From NCBI GenBank assembly GCA_035648055.1, contig DASRMF010000093.1, positions 1 to 33,548 on the forward strand: DNA of 33,548 bases, in the 5' to 3' direction. This document shows positions 7,643 to 15,592 of the stretch, one piece after another (positions within the stretch are counted from its first letter, which is position 1; each line of letters begins with the position of its first letter). Position numbers and translations under genes: made by a program. The DNA comes from Sediminicultor sp035648055. Lineage in GTDB: Bacteria > Atribacterota > Phoenicimicrobiia > Phoenicimicrobiales > Phoenicimicrobiaceae. The notes beneath the pieces were generated by a model. The model was not told the origin of the DNA. It worked only from the letters and a program-made list of their open reading frames with translations, and made no database searches.

Positions 7643-7714
7643 CTCCCCGGGTAGGATTCGAACCTACAACCCTCCGGTTAACAGCCGGATGCTCCACCGT
7701 TGAGCTACCGAGGA
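7643..7714 (-). tRNA. tRNA-Asn (anticodon GTT)
   Basis: The minus strand folds into a complete 72-nt cloverleaf. The acceptor stem is TCCTCGG/CCGGGGA with one U-G pair and G as discriminator. The D-arm is GCTC/GAGC, the anticodon stem TCCGG/CCGGA with loop CTGTTAA (anticodon GTT), the variable loop GGGTT and the T-arm GTAGG-TTCGAAT-CCTAC. CCA is not encoded. A strong promoter and a terminator flank it, so it is a single-gene unit downstream of rpoD. Confidence 0.97.
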
Positions 7715-7727
7715 ATATTACCATGTA

Positions 7728-7756
7728 ATTATACTTAAAAAATCGTGTTCAGTCAA
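7728..7756 (-). promoter_or_regulatory. Sigma-70 promoter of tRNA-Asn
   Basis: On the minus strand, TTGACT (7751-7756) and TATAAT (7728-7733) are separated by exactly 17 bp. Transcription would start near 7721, a few bases before the tRNA 5' end at 7714. Confidence 0.88.
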
Positions 7757-7796
7757 TATTTTTATTGAATTAAAATAAATTTTTTTACTTTTATTT

Positions 7797-8903
7797 TTAT
7801 TCTAAGTAGTCTTTCAATCTTTTGCTTCTGCTGGGATGTCTTAATTTTCTTAATGCTTTTGCTTCGATTTGACGAATTCTTTCTCTGGTTACCCCAAACT
7901 CTTTACCAACTTCTTCTAAAGTATGAGGATGTCCGGTAGCAATTCCAAATCTCAATTCCAACACTCTCTTCTCTCGGTAAGTCAAAGTCTCCAAGACATC
8001 CTCCAATTGCTCTTTTAAAAGTGTGTAAGTAGCAACTTTAGGAGGAGCAGGTGCATCTTTATCTTCTATAAAATCTCCTAGGTGACTGTCTTCTTCTTTT
8101 CCAATTGGAGTTTCTAAGGAAACGGGCTCCTGGGCAGTTTTTAATATCTCCCTTACTTTTTCTTCAGTAATTTCCATATTTTCGGCTATTTCCTTAACGG
8201 TCGGTTCTCGTCCTAATTCCTGCAAGAGATGACGTGATACCCTTATTAATTTATTAATAGTCTCTACCATATGAACGGGAACGCGAATAGTCCTGGCTTG
8301 GTCTGCTATAGCTCTGGTAATTGCCTGCCTTATCCACCAGGTAGCATAGGTACTAAATTTATATCCCTTTTTGTAGTCAAACTTCTCTACTGCCCTGATT
8401 AAACCCATATTACCTTCCTGGATCAGGTCTAAAAATAGCATTCCCCTACCCACATATCTTTTAGCAATACTTACTACCAGTCTTAAATTTGACTCTACTA
8501 ACTTCTTCTTGGCTTCGTGATCTCCTTTTTGCATTCTTTTGGCTAATTCTACCTCTTGTTTGCCAGTTAATAATTTTATCTTCCCTATTTCCTTTAAATA
8601 CATTTTTACGGGATCATCTAATTCTAATTGCTTCACTAATCCTATTTTTAAATCTAATTTCTCTTTAGAAGAGTGGTCTTTAATCTTTTTTTCTTTAATA
8701 CCTTTCTCTTTAAGCAATAAATTGCCTTCTTCCTCAGTTTCAACTAACTCAATTCCGGATTCACTTAGAACATCATATAAATCCTCTATCCCGCTCAAAT
8801 CCAAAATATCATTTGCTAAATATTTTTCCATTTCTTTATAGGTTAAATAGCCTTGTGCTTTTCCTACTTTAACTAAATCTTTTATTATTTTCTTTTTCAC
8901 CAT
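7797..8903 (-). CDS. rpoD: RNA polymerase primary sigma factor
   Basis: This housekeeping sigma-70 factor has 368 residues, like the short RpoD/SigA of Firmicutes. A reduced region 1.1 occupies the first 60 residues, region 1.2 begins with DPVKMYLKEIG near 97, regions 2.1-2.4 run to about 210 (NLRLVVSIAKRY, DLIQEGNMGL, FSTYATWWIRQAI), region 3 is near 215-270 and region 4.2 is the helix-turn-helix GVTRERIRQIEAKAL. The ATG at 8903 is preferred because AAGGAAGG (8911-8918) lies seven bases upstream; a TTG two codons earlier would sit almost on that site. It follows dnaG with a 60-base gap, the common dnaG-rpoD pairing. Its presence supports reading sigma-70 promoters here by the usual consensus. 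Confidence 0.97.
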   Translation of the reverse strand: MVKKKIIKDLVKVGKAQGYLTYKEMEKYLANDILDLSGIEDLYDVLSESGIELVETEEEGNLLLKEKGIKEKKIKDHSSKEKLDLKIGLVKQLELDDPVKMYLKEIGKIKLLTGKQEVELAKRMQKGDHEAKKKLVESNLRLVVSIAKRYVGRGMLFLDLIQEGNMGLIRAVEKFDYKKGYKFSTYATWWIRQAITRAIADQARTIRVPVHMVETINKLIRVSRHLLQELGREPTVKEIAENMEITEEKVREILKTAQEPVSLETPIGKEEDSHLGDFIEDKDAPAPPKVATYTLLKEQLEDVLETLTYREKRVLELRFGIATGHPHTLEEVGKEFGVTRERIRQIEAKALRKLRHPSRSKRLKDYLE

Positions 8904-8963
8904 TACCAAGCCTTCCTTCGTAAAATAAAACTACTTATTTGAATAAATTATAAAATTAAAATT

Positions 8964-10739
8964 TTAATTAATATTTTGATCTTTTAGTTGTCTAACAATT
9001 TCTCTTAATTCTTTTAAATCATCTTCTTCTATCTTTTCAGTTTTTTTTATCTTTTCATCGAGAATTTTCGCTCTTTTCTCGAGATTCTCTCGCTTTTGAA
9101 TTAACTTAAAATTATTTATAGTGTCTACATATCCGGAGATTATTTTCTTATTAAAAGTAATAGTTTCTTCTATTAAAATCTTAGAAATTAATTTTGCTGC
9201 TTCATCATTATTTAAACAATCCATGATTTTCTGAGAATCTATCATTTTAGCATCTTTTAAATTTTTTTCAATAGCTTCTACAATTTGACGGTGCAGCAAA
9301 ACTGAAAAATCTTCTGCTTTCAACCTCTTTAAAATATCCTGAGCAATTTCTTCGTTTTCCAGCATACATCCGATGAGAATTTTTTCCGCTTTAATATTTC
9401 CTGGTTCAGAATCCGAATTAATAAAACTGGGGGTAAATCCTTTTAACCCCCTCTTGTATTTTCTAAAATCAGTTCTAATTGAACTTTCTGGTAATTTTAA
9501 TTTTCTGGATATTTTTTCAATTTGTATTGTTAGCTCATTATCAGTTTCAATTAAGCCTAAGGTAGGTAAAATTTCTTTTATAATTTTTACTTTCCCCTCT
9601 ACGCTTTGAAACCCATATTTTAAATATAAAAGTTTTAACTTATAGTCTATTAAGGAAAGCGACCTATCAATTAAATTTTGAAAAGCTATTTCTCCTTTTT
9701 TAATTAAAAAATCAGCCGGGTCATAACCTTGTGGTAAATCTATTACTTTAACATCAAGACCGTCTTTTACCAGCAAATCCAAACTTCTTAAAGTTGCCAT
9801 ATTGCCGGCTGAATCTGCATCATAAGCGATTAAAACTGTATCGGTAAACCGTTTTATTAAGTCTATCTGTTTATTAGTTAAAGCTGTTCCCAGAGATGCT
9901 GCTACATTATTAAATTCGTATTGTTGAGTAATTAAAACATCAGTATAGCCTTCTACAATAATTAGGTATCCCTTTTTTCGGATATCTTCCTTAGCAAATT
10001 TTAAACTGTATAAATTGCTCCCTTTGTTATAAACCAACGTTTCCGGAGAATTTATATACTTGGGTAAAGAATCACCTAAAACCCTGCCCCCAAAGCCTAT
10101 TACCCTTCCCGCCAAGTTAAAGATAGGGAAAATTATTCTATCTCTAAAATAGTCGATATATTTTCCCTCTACTTTGCTCTTATTTATTATTCTGGCCTTG
10201 ATTAGCTCTTCATAAGAATACCCTTTTTTCTTTAAAAAGTTAGTTAACGCGTCCCAGTCGGGAGGAGCATAACCTAATTTATACTTTTCGACACTAGTAT
10301 CGTTAATCCCTCTTTTTTTTAAATAATTTATTATTTTTTTTCCTTGATTGGTCTTCAATAGACTTTCCCGGTAATAATTTGCGGCTAGATTATTTAATTT
10401 ATATAGTTTTTCTTTTTGTTTGCTAAGAATATTTTCTTTTTCTTCATTTACGGGAAGGGATACGCCTGATTTTTTAGCTAACATCTTTACTGCTTCAAAA
10501 AAACTAATTTTTTCATATTTCATAAGGAAATTAAAAACATTGCCCCCTTCTCCACATCCAAAACAATGAAATAACTGTTTTTCCGAACTAACCATAAAAG
10601 AAGGGGTCTTCTCTCCGTGAAAAGGACATAATCCTTTAAATCCCTTTCCTGCTGGTTTTAGATGTACATAGTCTGAAATAATATCTACAATATCACAACG
10701 ATTTCTTATTTCTTCCAGTAAATCAGATGAAAATCTCAA
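8964..10739 (-). CDS. dnaG: DNA primase
   Basis: DnaG makes RNA primers for replication and has 591 residues here. The N-terminal CHC2 zinc ribbon has C38, H41, C59 and C62 (CPFHGEKTPSF, HCFGCGEGG). The catalytic core with TOPRIM fold follows, with E263 in IIVEGYTDVL and D307/D309 in AYDADSAG. The C-terminal third is the helicase-binding region, which varies between species. The start codon is TTG at 10739, supported by AGGTGA a few bases upstream and by the family's usual beginning (SSDLLEEIRNRCDIVDII); no better ATG exists. It precedes rpoD and is insulated from upstream genes by a strong terminator at 10901-10934. Confidence 0.97.
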   Translation of the reverse strand: MRFSSDLLEEIRNRCDIVDIISDYVHLKPAGKGFKGLCPFHGEKTPSFMVSSEKQLFHCFGCGEGGNVFNFLMKYEKISFFEAVKMLAKKSGVSLPVNEEKENILSKQKEKLYKLNNLAANYYRESLLKTNQGKKIINYLKKRGINDTSVEKYKLGYAPPDWDALTNFLKKKGYSYEELIKARIINKSKVEGKYIDYFRDRIIFPIFNLAGRVIGFGGRVLGDSLPKYINSPETLVYNKGSNLYSLKFAKEDIRKKGYLIIVEGYTDVLITQQYEFNNVAASLGTALTNKQIDLIKRFTDTVLIAYDADSAGNMATLRSLDLLVKDGLDVKVIDLPQGYDPADFLIKKGEIAFQNLIDRSLSLIDYKLKLLYLKYGFQSVEGKVKIIKEILPTLGLIETDNELTIQIEKISRKLKLPESSIRTDFRKYKRGLKGFTPSFINSDSEPGNIKAEKILIGCMLENEEIAQDILKRLKAEDFSVLLHRQIVEAIEKNLKDAKMIDSQKIMDCLNNDEAAKLISKILIEETITFNKKIISGYVDTINNFKLIQKRENLEKRAKILDEKIKKTEKIEEDDLKELREIVRQLKDQNIN

Positions 10740-11078
10740 ATTTAAATCACCTACAAATTATTATCGTTTATCTAATTAATAAAATATCTTCTTTTTTTAT
10801 TTTAATATTCCTTAATTTGCCTTTGTATTAATATATTCTACAAAAGTTTTGATTTTCCTCTTTTTTTTTTAAAATATTTTAAAATATTTTAAAAAAAAAT
10901 ACTAGTTGGTTATTTTTGATATAAATCAACTAGTTTTTAAGGACTTGCTTTATTTTTTTAGAAAAAATCAGAAAATAGATTATTCGTAAGTGAATAGTGG
11001 ATGGTCGTTAGTTTTGAATAATATTTTCAGTTATCGATTTACAGTTAAAAGCTTAAAGCAAAAGGCACAAAATCATAA
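10740..11078. other. Intergenic region between the EndoQ gene and dnaG
   Basis: This 339-base stretch is very AT-rich. It contains a bidirectional terminator (10901-10934), tandem AAAATATTTT-like units at 10870-10890, and at 10987-11011 a diverged member of the AATTAGTCGTTAGTGAAT repeat family. The dnaG promoter should lie on the minus strand between 10750 and 10890, but no clear hexamer pair was found. Confidence 0.5.
10901..10939 (-). terminator. Bidirectional rho-independent terminator
   Basis: Bases 10901-10911 (ACTAGTTGGTT) pair with 10924-10934 over 11 positions with one G-U, around a 12-base loop. A run of A on the left (10891-10899) gives T's to minus-strand RNA, and TTTTT lies on the right for plus-strand RNA. 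It separates the EndoQ/NUDIX/peptidase genes from dnaG-rpoD. Confidence 0.82.
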
Positions 11079-12302
11079 TTAGAAATTTAAGTGTACATTT
11101 TTATCTCCGGAGATTTTTTCTTTCTTTTTGACTTTTCCATACTTTCCGCCGCCACCAGAACTTAACTTTAAAAGTCCCTTTCGAGCTAAAATTATATTTT
11201 GGGCAATTTCAAATCCTACTACCTGGCTGATTTCCTGATAAGAAGCTTCGTGCAATACATTCATTTCAGTGCCGAAATAATCAAACAATTTATTCAGGGT
11301 CTTTTTACCTACACCGGGTACAAATTCTAAAGGAACCTGGTGATAATAAGGGGGACGATGAGAAGGAGAAACAGACTGTCGGTAATCTCCGATTTCCACA
11401 ATCCGATCAAAAACCCCTTTTACTATTTTATCACTTCCACATTTTTCGCATTTATAAACTGGGGGATTGCTGGTTGCTATATAATTACAAACCTCGCAAA
11501 AAGTTCGATGGTATCTACCCAGTTTGGGGTCAAGGCCGTAATTGGCGATTATCTTTCTTCCTTCTTTTCTCTGCAAGGCTAAAAGCACCTCTTTAAAGTT
11601 TGCTTTTTCCAATTCTACAATGTTATATTCCCTACCAATTTTAGGTAAAGAATGAGCATCCGAATTAGTCAAAAAGGTATACTCGCTTAACTCCTTTAAA
11701 TGGTCGGCAATTTCTGTATCAGCACTTAATCCCAATTCTATAGCAGGAATCTTTTTTAAAGTAGCCCTGTTAAACATCTCTTTTAGTCTTTTTACACATT
11801 TTCCATAAACACTTTTATGGGGCGTAAAAACATGAGCGGGAATTAATATTCCACCAATTCGATTAATAATTTTAAAAAATTCTTGAGCACTAATCTTACA
11901 GTTTTGACTACTTAAACTTACGTTAGTGACTAAATGAGATAAGGTTTTACTAAATTCTTTTATATCTTCGAAATAAGGGAAAAAAGCTATTTGATGAGAT
12001 AATCCTCCATTTGCTTCTTTTGTTTCAATTTCTGAGCCTAAAATAATGGTAACTTTATCCTGATAAATTAAGCCACCTTCTTTTAAGGGTTTCATTTCTC
12101 CGCTGTTGATTAATTGTGAAATATCATCAATAACTTCGGGTGAAGCGCAGTCAACGATGCCTACAATGTCAATCCCTTTTCTATGTTTACATTCCTGGGC
12201 AATGTTGGCAAAGGTCAAATCTCTGGAAGCGGTTATCTTTACCGGGGCACCACTATTGCTTCTACCAATGTGCACATGAAAATCCATAAAATATGTATTC
12301 AT
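11079..12302 (-). CDS. EndoQ-type endonuclease for deaminated DNA (PHP domain)
   Basis: This 407-residue protein has the architecture of endonuclease Q, known from Thermococcales archaea and Bacillus, which cuts 5' of uracil, hypoxanthine, xanthine and abasic sites. The PHP metal-binding domain spans about 1-240, with D7/H9/H11 (DFHVH), H157 (IPAHVF) and D215/H217 (TNSDAH). A four-cysteine zinc finger follows (C269, C272, C285, C288). A helix-hairpin-helix-like segment (FVPGVGKKTLNKLF, about 327-340) comes next, then a lysine/glycine-rich tail. The ATG at 12302 has GGAGAA eight bases upstream. It lies downstream of the NUDIX gene across 99 bases of repeat-rich DNA. Assignment rests on domain order and motifs; a generic PHP phosphoesterase is the less likely alternative. 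Confidence 0.82.
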   Translation of the reverse strand: MNTYFMDFHVHIGRSNSGAPVKITASRDLTFANIAQECKHRKGIDIVGIVDCASPEVIDDISQLINSGEMKPLKEGGLIYQDKVTIILGSEIETKEANGGLSHQIAFFPYFEDIKEFSKTLSHLVTNVSLSSQNCKISAQEFFKIINRIGGILIPAHVFTPHKSVYGKCVKRLKEMFNRATLKKIPAIELGLSADTEIADHLKELSEYTFLTNSDAHSLPKIGREYNIVELEKANFKEVLLALQRKEGRKIIANYGLDPKLGRYHRTFCEVCNYIATSNPPVYKCEKCGSDKIVKGVFDRIVEIGDYRQSVSPSHRPPYYHQVPLEFVPGVGKKTLNKLFDYFGTEMNVLHEASYQEISQVVGFEIAQNIILARKGLLKLSSGGGGKYGKVKKKEKISGDKNVHLNF

Positions 12303-12401
12303 TAATTAATTCTCCAATTAACCAATTTTCCGATTAACCAATTAACTCCTGTCTCCTGACTTCTTTATTATATTTCCTTTACTAGTTAACCAGGTAACCA
12401 G
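12303..12401. repeat. AT-rich TTAACCAATT-type intergenic repeat block
   Basis: The stretch is built from variants of CCAATTAACCAATT and AACCAGGTAACCAGCTAAC. Similar strings occur at 16679-16800, 19767-19875 and 24877-24912, always between genes. It resembles degenerate expansion of short units and carries no open frame. Confidence 0.55.
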
Positions 12402-12941
12402 CTAACTAACTAGCAAGTATAATATTCCAATAATGGTTTTGGCGTCTTTAATAACATTTTCTTGTACTAATTTTAGGGCTTCATCTGGTTTGATTAGTTC
12501 AACTTCAATAAATTCGTCAGCATCTTCATTTTTATTTTTTTTCTCTAAATCTTCTGCTAAAAAGAGGGTGAGTTTTTCATTGCAAAAACCGGGGGTAGAG
12601 AAAAAAGTTATCAGCTTTTTAATCTTTCGGGAATGATAACCGGTCTCCTCTTCCAATTCCCTCCGAGCACAACTAACTAAATCTTCTCCTGTTTCAACTG
12701 TCCCTGCTGGCAATTCCCATAAAACTTCATCTGTCGGTTTTCTGAACTGTCTGATCATTACTATCTCTTTTTTTTCTGTTAGAGCTAAAATAACTACTGC
12801 CCCAGGATGTTCAACTATCTCTCTAATAGTATCCCGACCATCAGGGAGTTTTACTTTATCCTTACGAAGATTAATAATTTTCCCCTGATAGATATAAGTA
12901 GAAGATAAAGTTTTTTCTTTTAAAAAATCTTCTTCAGCCAT
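12402..12941 (-). CDS. nudF: NUDIX hydrolase, probable ADP-ribose pyrophosphatase
   Basis: This 179-residue enzyme hydrolyses nucleoside-diphosphate-linked substrates, most likely ADP-ribose to AMP and ribose 5-phosphate. The Nudix box is complete: G80, E86, R94-E95, E98-E99 and G101, with the metal-binding glutamates in place. The preceding IRQFRKPTDEVLWELPAG and the overall length match the ADP-ribose pyrophosphatase group (NudF/YqkG). The ATG follows immediately after the TAA of the upstream peptidase gene, with AGGAGAG inside that gene, so the two are translationally coupled. The exact substrate is inferred from family resemblance. Confidence 0.9.
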   Translation of the reverse strand: MAEEDFLKEKTLSSTYIYQGKIINLRKDKVKLPDGRDTIREIVEHPGAVVILALTEKKEIVMIRQFRKPTDEVLWELPAGTVETGEDLVSCARRELEEETGYHSRKIKKLITFFSTPGFCNEKLTLFLAEDLEKKNKNEDADEFIEVELIKPDEALKLVQENVIKDAKTIIGILYLLVS

Positions 12942-14069
12942 TTAATTCTCTCCTGAGGTTACGACATTTATGATAGATAAAATATATTCTGCTGTATTTT
13001 TTAAATTTTTGACAAGAATATATTCTTCCAGAGTATGAACCTTCTCCATCCCTATAGCTAAAGCAACTGAGGGAAGTCCTTTTTTATTAAATACATTGGC
13101 ATCACTCCCCCCACCACTCGCATGAAATGATGGTAATAATCCTATTTTTTTTGCCGCTTTAATTGCTATTTTAACTGTTCTATCATCAGAAGATAAATTA
13201 TAGCAATCATATTCTTTGTTAATCTTTATCTCTGCTTTTGCTTTAAACTCCTGAGCAGTATCTTCAGCAATCTTTTTTAATTGTTCAGTATATTTTTCTA
13301 ATTTTTCTTCGTTTCTACTTCTAACTTCTCCTTTTAATGTTACCTTATCGGGGACAATATTAGTAGCTTTACCGCCGGAAATAACTCCAATATTAGTAGT
13401 AGTTTCCTCATCGATTCGCCCTAACTTCATCCGGGAAAGAGCAAATCCGGCTACCTGGATAGCATTAATTCCCTTTTCTGGTTCAGCGCCGGCATGGGAT
13501 GCCTTCCCTCTAATAATAAATTCGATAGAATTCTGAGAAGGAGCACTAGTAGTAATTCCTCCTACTTGGCCTCCAGCATCTAAGATAAAACCTATTTTAG
13601 ATTTTAACTGAGAGAGATCTAAATTCTTTGCTCCATATAAACCTATTTCTTCACAGATACTAAATACAATCTCTATGTCACCATGTAAAATATTTTTTTC
13701 CTTAATAATATATAATGCCTCTAATAAAGCGGCAATTGCTGCCTTATCATCTGCTCCTAAAATTGTTTTTCCATCGCTTACTATCTTTTCTCCATCGCAA
13801 ATAGGATTAATTTTTTTCCCCGGGACAACTGTATCCATATGAGCGGAAAACATAATAGGAGTAGCTTTTTTGATGTTTCCTTTTAAACGGGCTATTATAT
13901 TTCCACTATTAGATTTAACCTTCTCACCGGCTTGATCAACTATAACTTCCAATCCTAAATCTTTTAGTTTTTTTATTAAAAAATATGCAATTTTCTTCTC
14001 TTCTCTGGATACACTGTCTATCTTAACTAATTCCACAAAAGATTCTACCAATCTTTTTTCGTTAACCAT
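12942..14069 (-). CDS. M20-family metallopeptidase (peptidase T-like)
   Basis: This is a 375-residue zinc aminopeptidase of the M20 family, close to the PepT-like group that trims di- or tripeptides. Metal and catalytic residues are visible: H77 and D79 in SAHMDTV, D107 in GADDKAA, E140/E141 in CEEIGL, D164 in ILDAGG, and a late histidine in EKVHTLEEY. The central dimerisation domain begins near 180 (GKASHAGAEPEKG). The ATG at 14069 has AAAGGGGA upstream. A good sigma-70 promoter lies at 14113-14142, so this gene probably starts its own unit with the NUDIX gene. A peptidase fits an amino-acid-fermenting cell, but the substrate cannot be read from sequence. Confidence 0.9.
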   Translation of the reverse strand: MVNEKRLVESFVELVKIDSVSREEKKIAYFLIKKLKDLGLEVIVDQAGEKVKSNSGNIIARLKGNIKKATPIMFSAHMDTVVPGKKINPICDGEKIVSDGKTILGADDKAAIAALLEALYIIKEKNILHGDIEIVFSICEEIGLYGAKNLDLSQLKSKIGFILDAGGQVGGITTSAPSQNSIEFIIRGKASHAGAEPEKGINAIQVAGFALSRMKLGRIDEETTTNIGVISGGKATNIVPDKVTLKGEVRSRNEEKLEKYTEQLKKIAEDTAQEFKAKAEIKINKEYDCYNLSSDDRTVKIAIKAAKKIGLLPSFHASGGGSDANVFNKKGLPSVALAIGMEKVHTLEEYILVKNLKNTAEYILSIINVVTSGEN

Positions 14070-14112
14070 TAATTTATCCCCTTTCTTTTTAGTACATCGT
14101 ATATCGTATCTT

Positions 14113-14142
14113 AGTATATAACGAGAAGTATTTATTATGCAA
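14113..14142 (-). promoter_or_regulatory. Sigma-70 promoter of the M20 peptidase-NUDIX unit
   Basis: On the minus strand TTGCAT (14137-14142) and TATACT (14113-14118) are 18 bp apart. Transcription would start near 14106, about 37 bases ahead of the peptidase start codon. Confidence 0.6.
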
Positions 14143-14150
14143 ACAAATAC

Positions 14151-14170
14151 GGGGCGGATAAATCCGCCCC
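14151..14170. repeat. Dispersed GC-rich palindrome
   Basis: GGGGCGGAT (14151-14159) and ATCCGCCCC (14162-14170) form a perfect nine-base inverted repeat with a two-base loop, very GC-rich against the AT-rich surroundings. The same arms occur at 21531-21551. There is no T-run, so it is not a simple terminator. Confidence 0.8.
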
Positions 14171-14255
14171 CTCTATATTGATAGCAATCCTTTATTAAAA
14201 GTTTTTAATTTTTAATTATGGTTTTTCGTTCCTTACTTTAAGTTTTTATTTTTTA

Positions 14256-14795
14256 TCACTCTTTTACTAATTCTGCTCCTTGCTTTAAAGCTTCTTTATT
14301 TATATCGATTAATTTTTGTTTAGGTCCGGTTAAAGTTTTCTCTAAAACTTTAAATATGGTTTCCAGTTTTACTACTCCAGATTTTTTAACATAAGCACCT
14401 AAAACCACCATATTAGCTACTTTTAGATTTCCTAATTTATTAGCTATATCATTTGCGGAAACTCTAACTACAGCAACATCGTTTCTATTTACCTCCCGCT
14501 CTATCAAAGAACTGTTTACCACAATCAACCCGTCTTTCTGAACAGTTTCTTCAAATTTATCTAAAGAAGGTTCATTCATGGCAATAACAGATTTAGGATA
14601 ATGCACAACCGGGGAAGCAATTTCTTCTGAAGAAATTATTACTGTACAATTAGCTGTTCCTCCCCTCATTTCCGGACCATAAGAAGGCATCCAGGCAACT
14701 TTTTCACCTTCCATCATTCCTGCATAAGCTAATAATCTACCCATTAACATTAATCCTTGTCCACCAAACCCAGCGATAATAACTTCTTCCAACAT
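14256..14795 (-). CDS. vorC: 2-oxoacid:ferredoxin oxidoreductase, gamma subunit
   Basis: This small subunit (179 residues) belongs to a four-subunit enzyme that oxidises a 2-oxoacid to acyl-CoA and CO2, reducing ferredoxin. The family block IIAGFGGQGLMLMGRLLAYA lies at the N-terminus, followed by MPSYGPEMRGGTANC (about 38-52). The ATG directly follows the TAG of the beta-subunit gene, and GAGGTGG sits inside that gene. Within the family it could serve 2-oxoisovalerate (Vor) or 2-oxoglutarate (Kor); the ptb-buk neighbours favour branched-chain 2-oxoacids. Confidence 0.9.
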   Translation of the reverse strand: MLEEVIIAGFGGQGLMLMGRLLAYAGMMEGEKVAWMPSYGPEMRGGTANCTVIISSEEIASPVVHYPKSVIAMNEPSLDKFEETVQKDGLIVVNSSLIEREVNRNDVAVVRVSANDIANKLGNLKVANMVVLGAYVKKSGVVKLETIFKVLEKTLTGPKQKLIDINKEALKQGAELVKE

Positions 14796-15542
14796 CTAAG
14801 CCACCTCCTCGGGAGTTCTAAATTCACCTAAAGGGTAATAAGGAATCATATTTTCCTCTAACCACTTAGAGGCCTCAATCGGACTTAAACCCCAGTTAGT
14901 GGGACAGGTAGATAAAATTTCCACCATAGAAAATCCCTTCTTATCTAATTGTACTTGAAATGCTTTTTTGATTGATTTTTTGGCTTTTATTATATTCGCC
15001 GGTTTGTTTAAAGCTACCCGAGAAATATAAGCAGCCCTCTTTAAAGTAGATAACATTTCAGCCATTCTTATCGGATAACCCATAGTCTTAGGATCTCTTC
15101 CGTAGGGAGAGGTTTGAGTTACTTGACCGACTAAAGTAGTTGGGGCCATTTGCCCCCCGGTCATCCCGTAAATAGCATTATTTATAAAAATAACCGTAAT
15201 ATTTTCACCTCTATTAGCAGCATGTACTATTTCCGCAGTACCAATCGAAGCTAAATCTCCGTCACCTTGATAAGTAAATACAATTGAATCGGGTTTTACC
15301 CTTTTAATACCAGTAGCAGTTGCCGGAGCCCTTCCGTGCGCTGCACATATCATGTCAACATTAAAGAATAGGTAAGCAAAAACCGAACATCCTACCGGAC
15401 AAACTCCTATAGTATTTTCTCTAACCTTAAATTCATCTAAAACCTCAGCTACCAATCGATGAGCAATTCCGTGATGACAGCCGGGGCAATAAGTAAAAGG
15501 AACTTCCGTTAAGGATTCTGGTCGTCCAAATACTTTTTTCAT
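14796..15542 (-). CDS. vorA: 2-oxoacid:ferredoxin oxidoreductase, beta (TPP-binding) subunit
   Basis: This 248-residue subunit carries the thiamine diphosphate site. CPGCHHGIAHRL (19-30) is the family's N-terminal motif, and the TPP motif runs from GDGDLASIG to NAIYGMTGGQ, with the usual spacing. C19, C22 and C47 may belong to a cluster-binding or structural set. AGGTGGA precedes the ATG. It lies 50 bases downstream of the alpha-subunit gene, and its stop adjoins the gamma start. Naming of Vor subunits differs between databases, so the letter is provisional. Confidence 0.92.
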   Translation of the reverse strand: MKKVFGRPESLTEVPFTYCPGCHHGIAHRLVAEVLDEFKVRENTIGVCPVGCSVFAYLFFNVDMICAAHGRAPATATGIKRVKPDSIVFTYQGDGDLASIGTAEIVHAANRGENITVIFINNAIYGMTGGQMAPTTLVGQVTQTSPYGRDPKTMGYPIRMAEMLSTLKRAAYISRVALNKPANIIKAKKSIKKAFQVQLDKKGFSMVEILSTCPTNWGLSPIEASKWLEENMIPYYPLGEFRTPEEVA

Positions 15543-15592
15543 AATATAAAATCCACCTCCATAATAGTATAAGAATTATTTAGTAGTTTACT

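Noticed and set aside
10861..10900. A/T homopolymer and AAAATATTTT units as a possible replication origin next to dnaG
   Set aside because: No DnaA boxes (TTATCCACA-like) are present and dnaA/dnaN are not nearby; it is simple AT-rich sequence beside a terminator.
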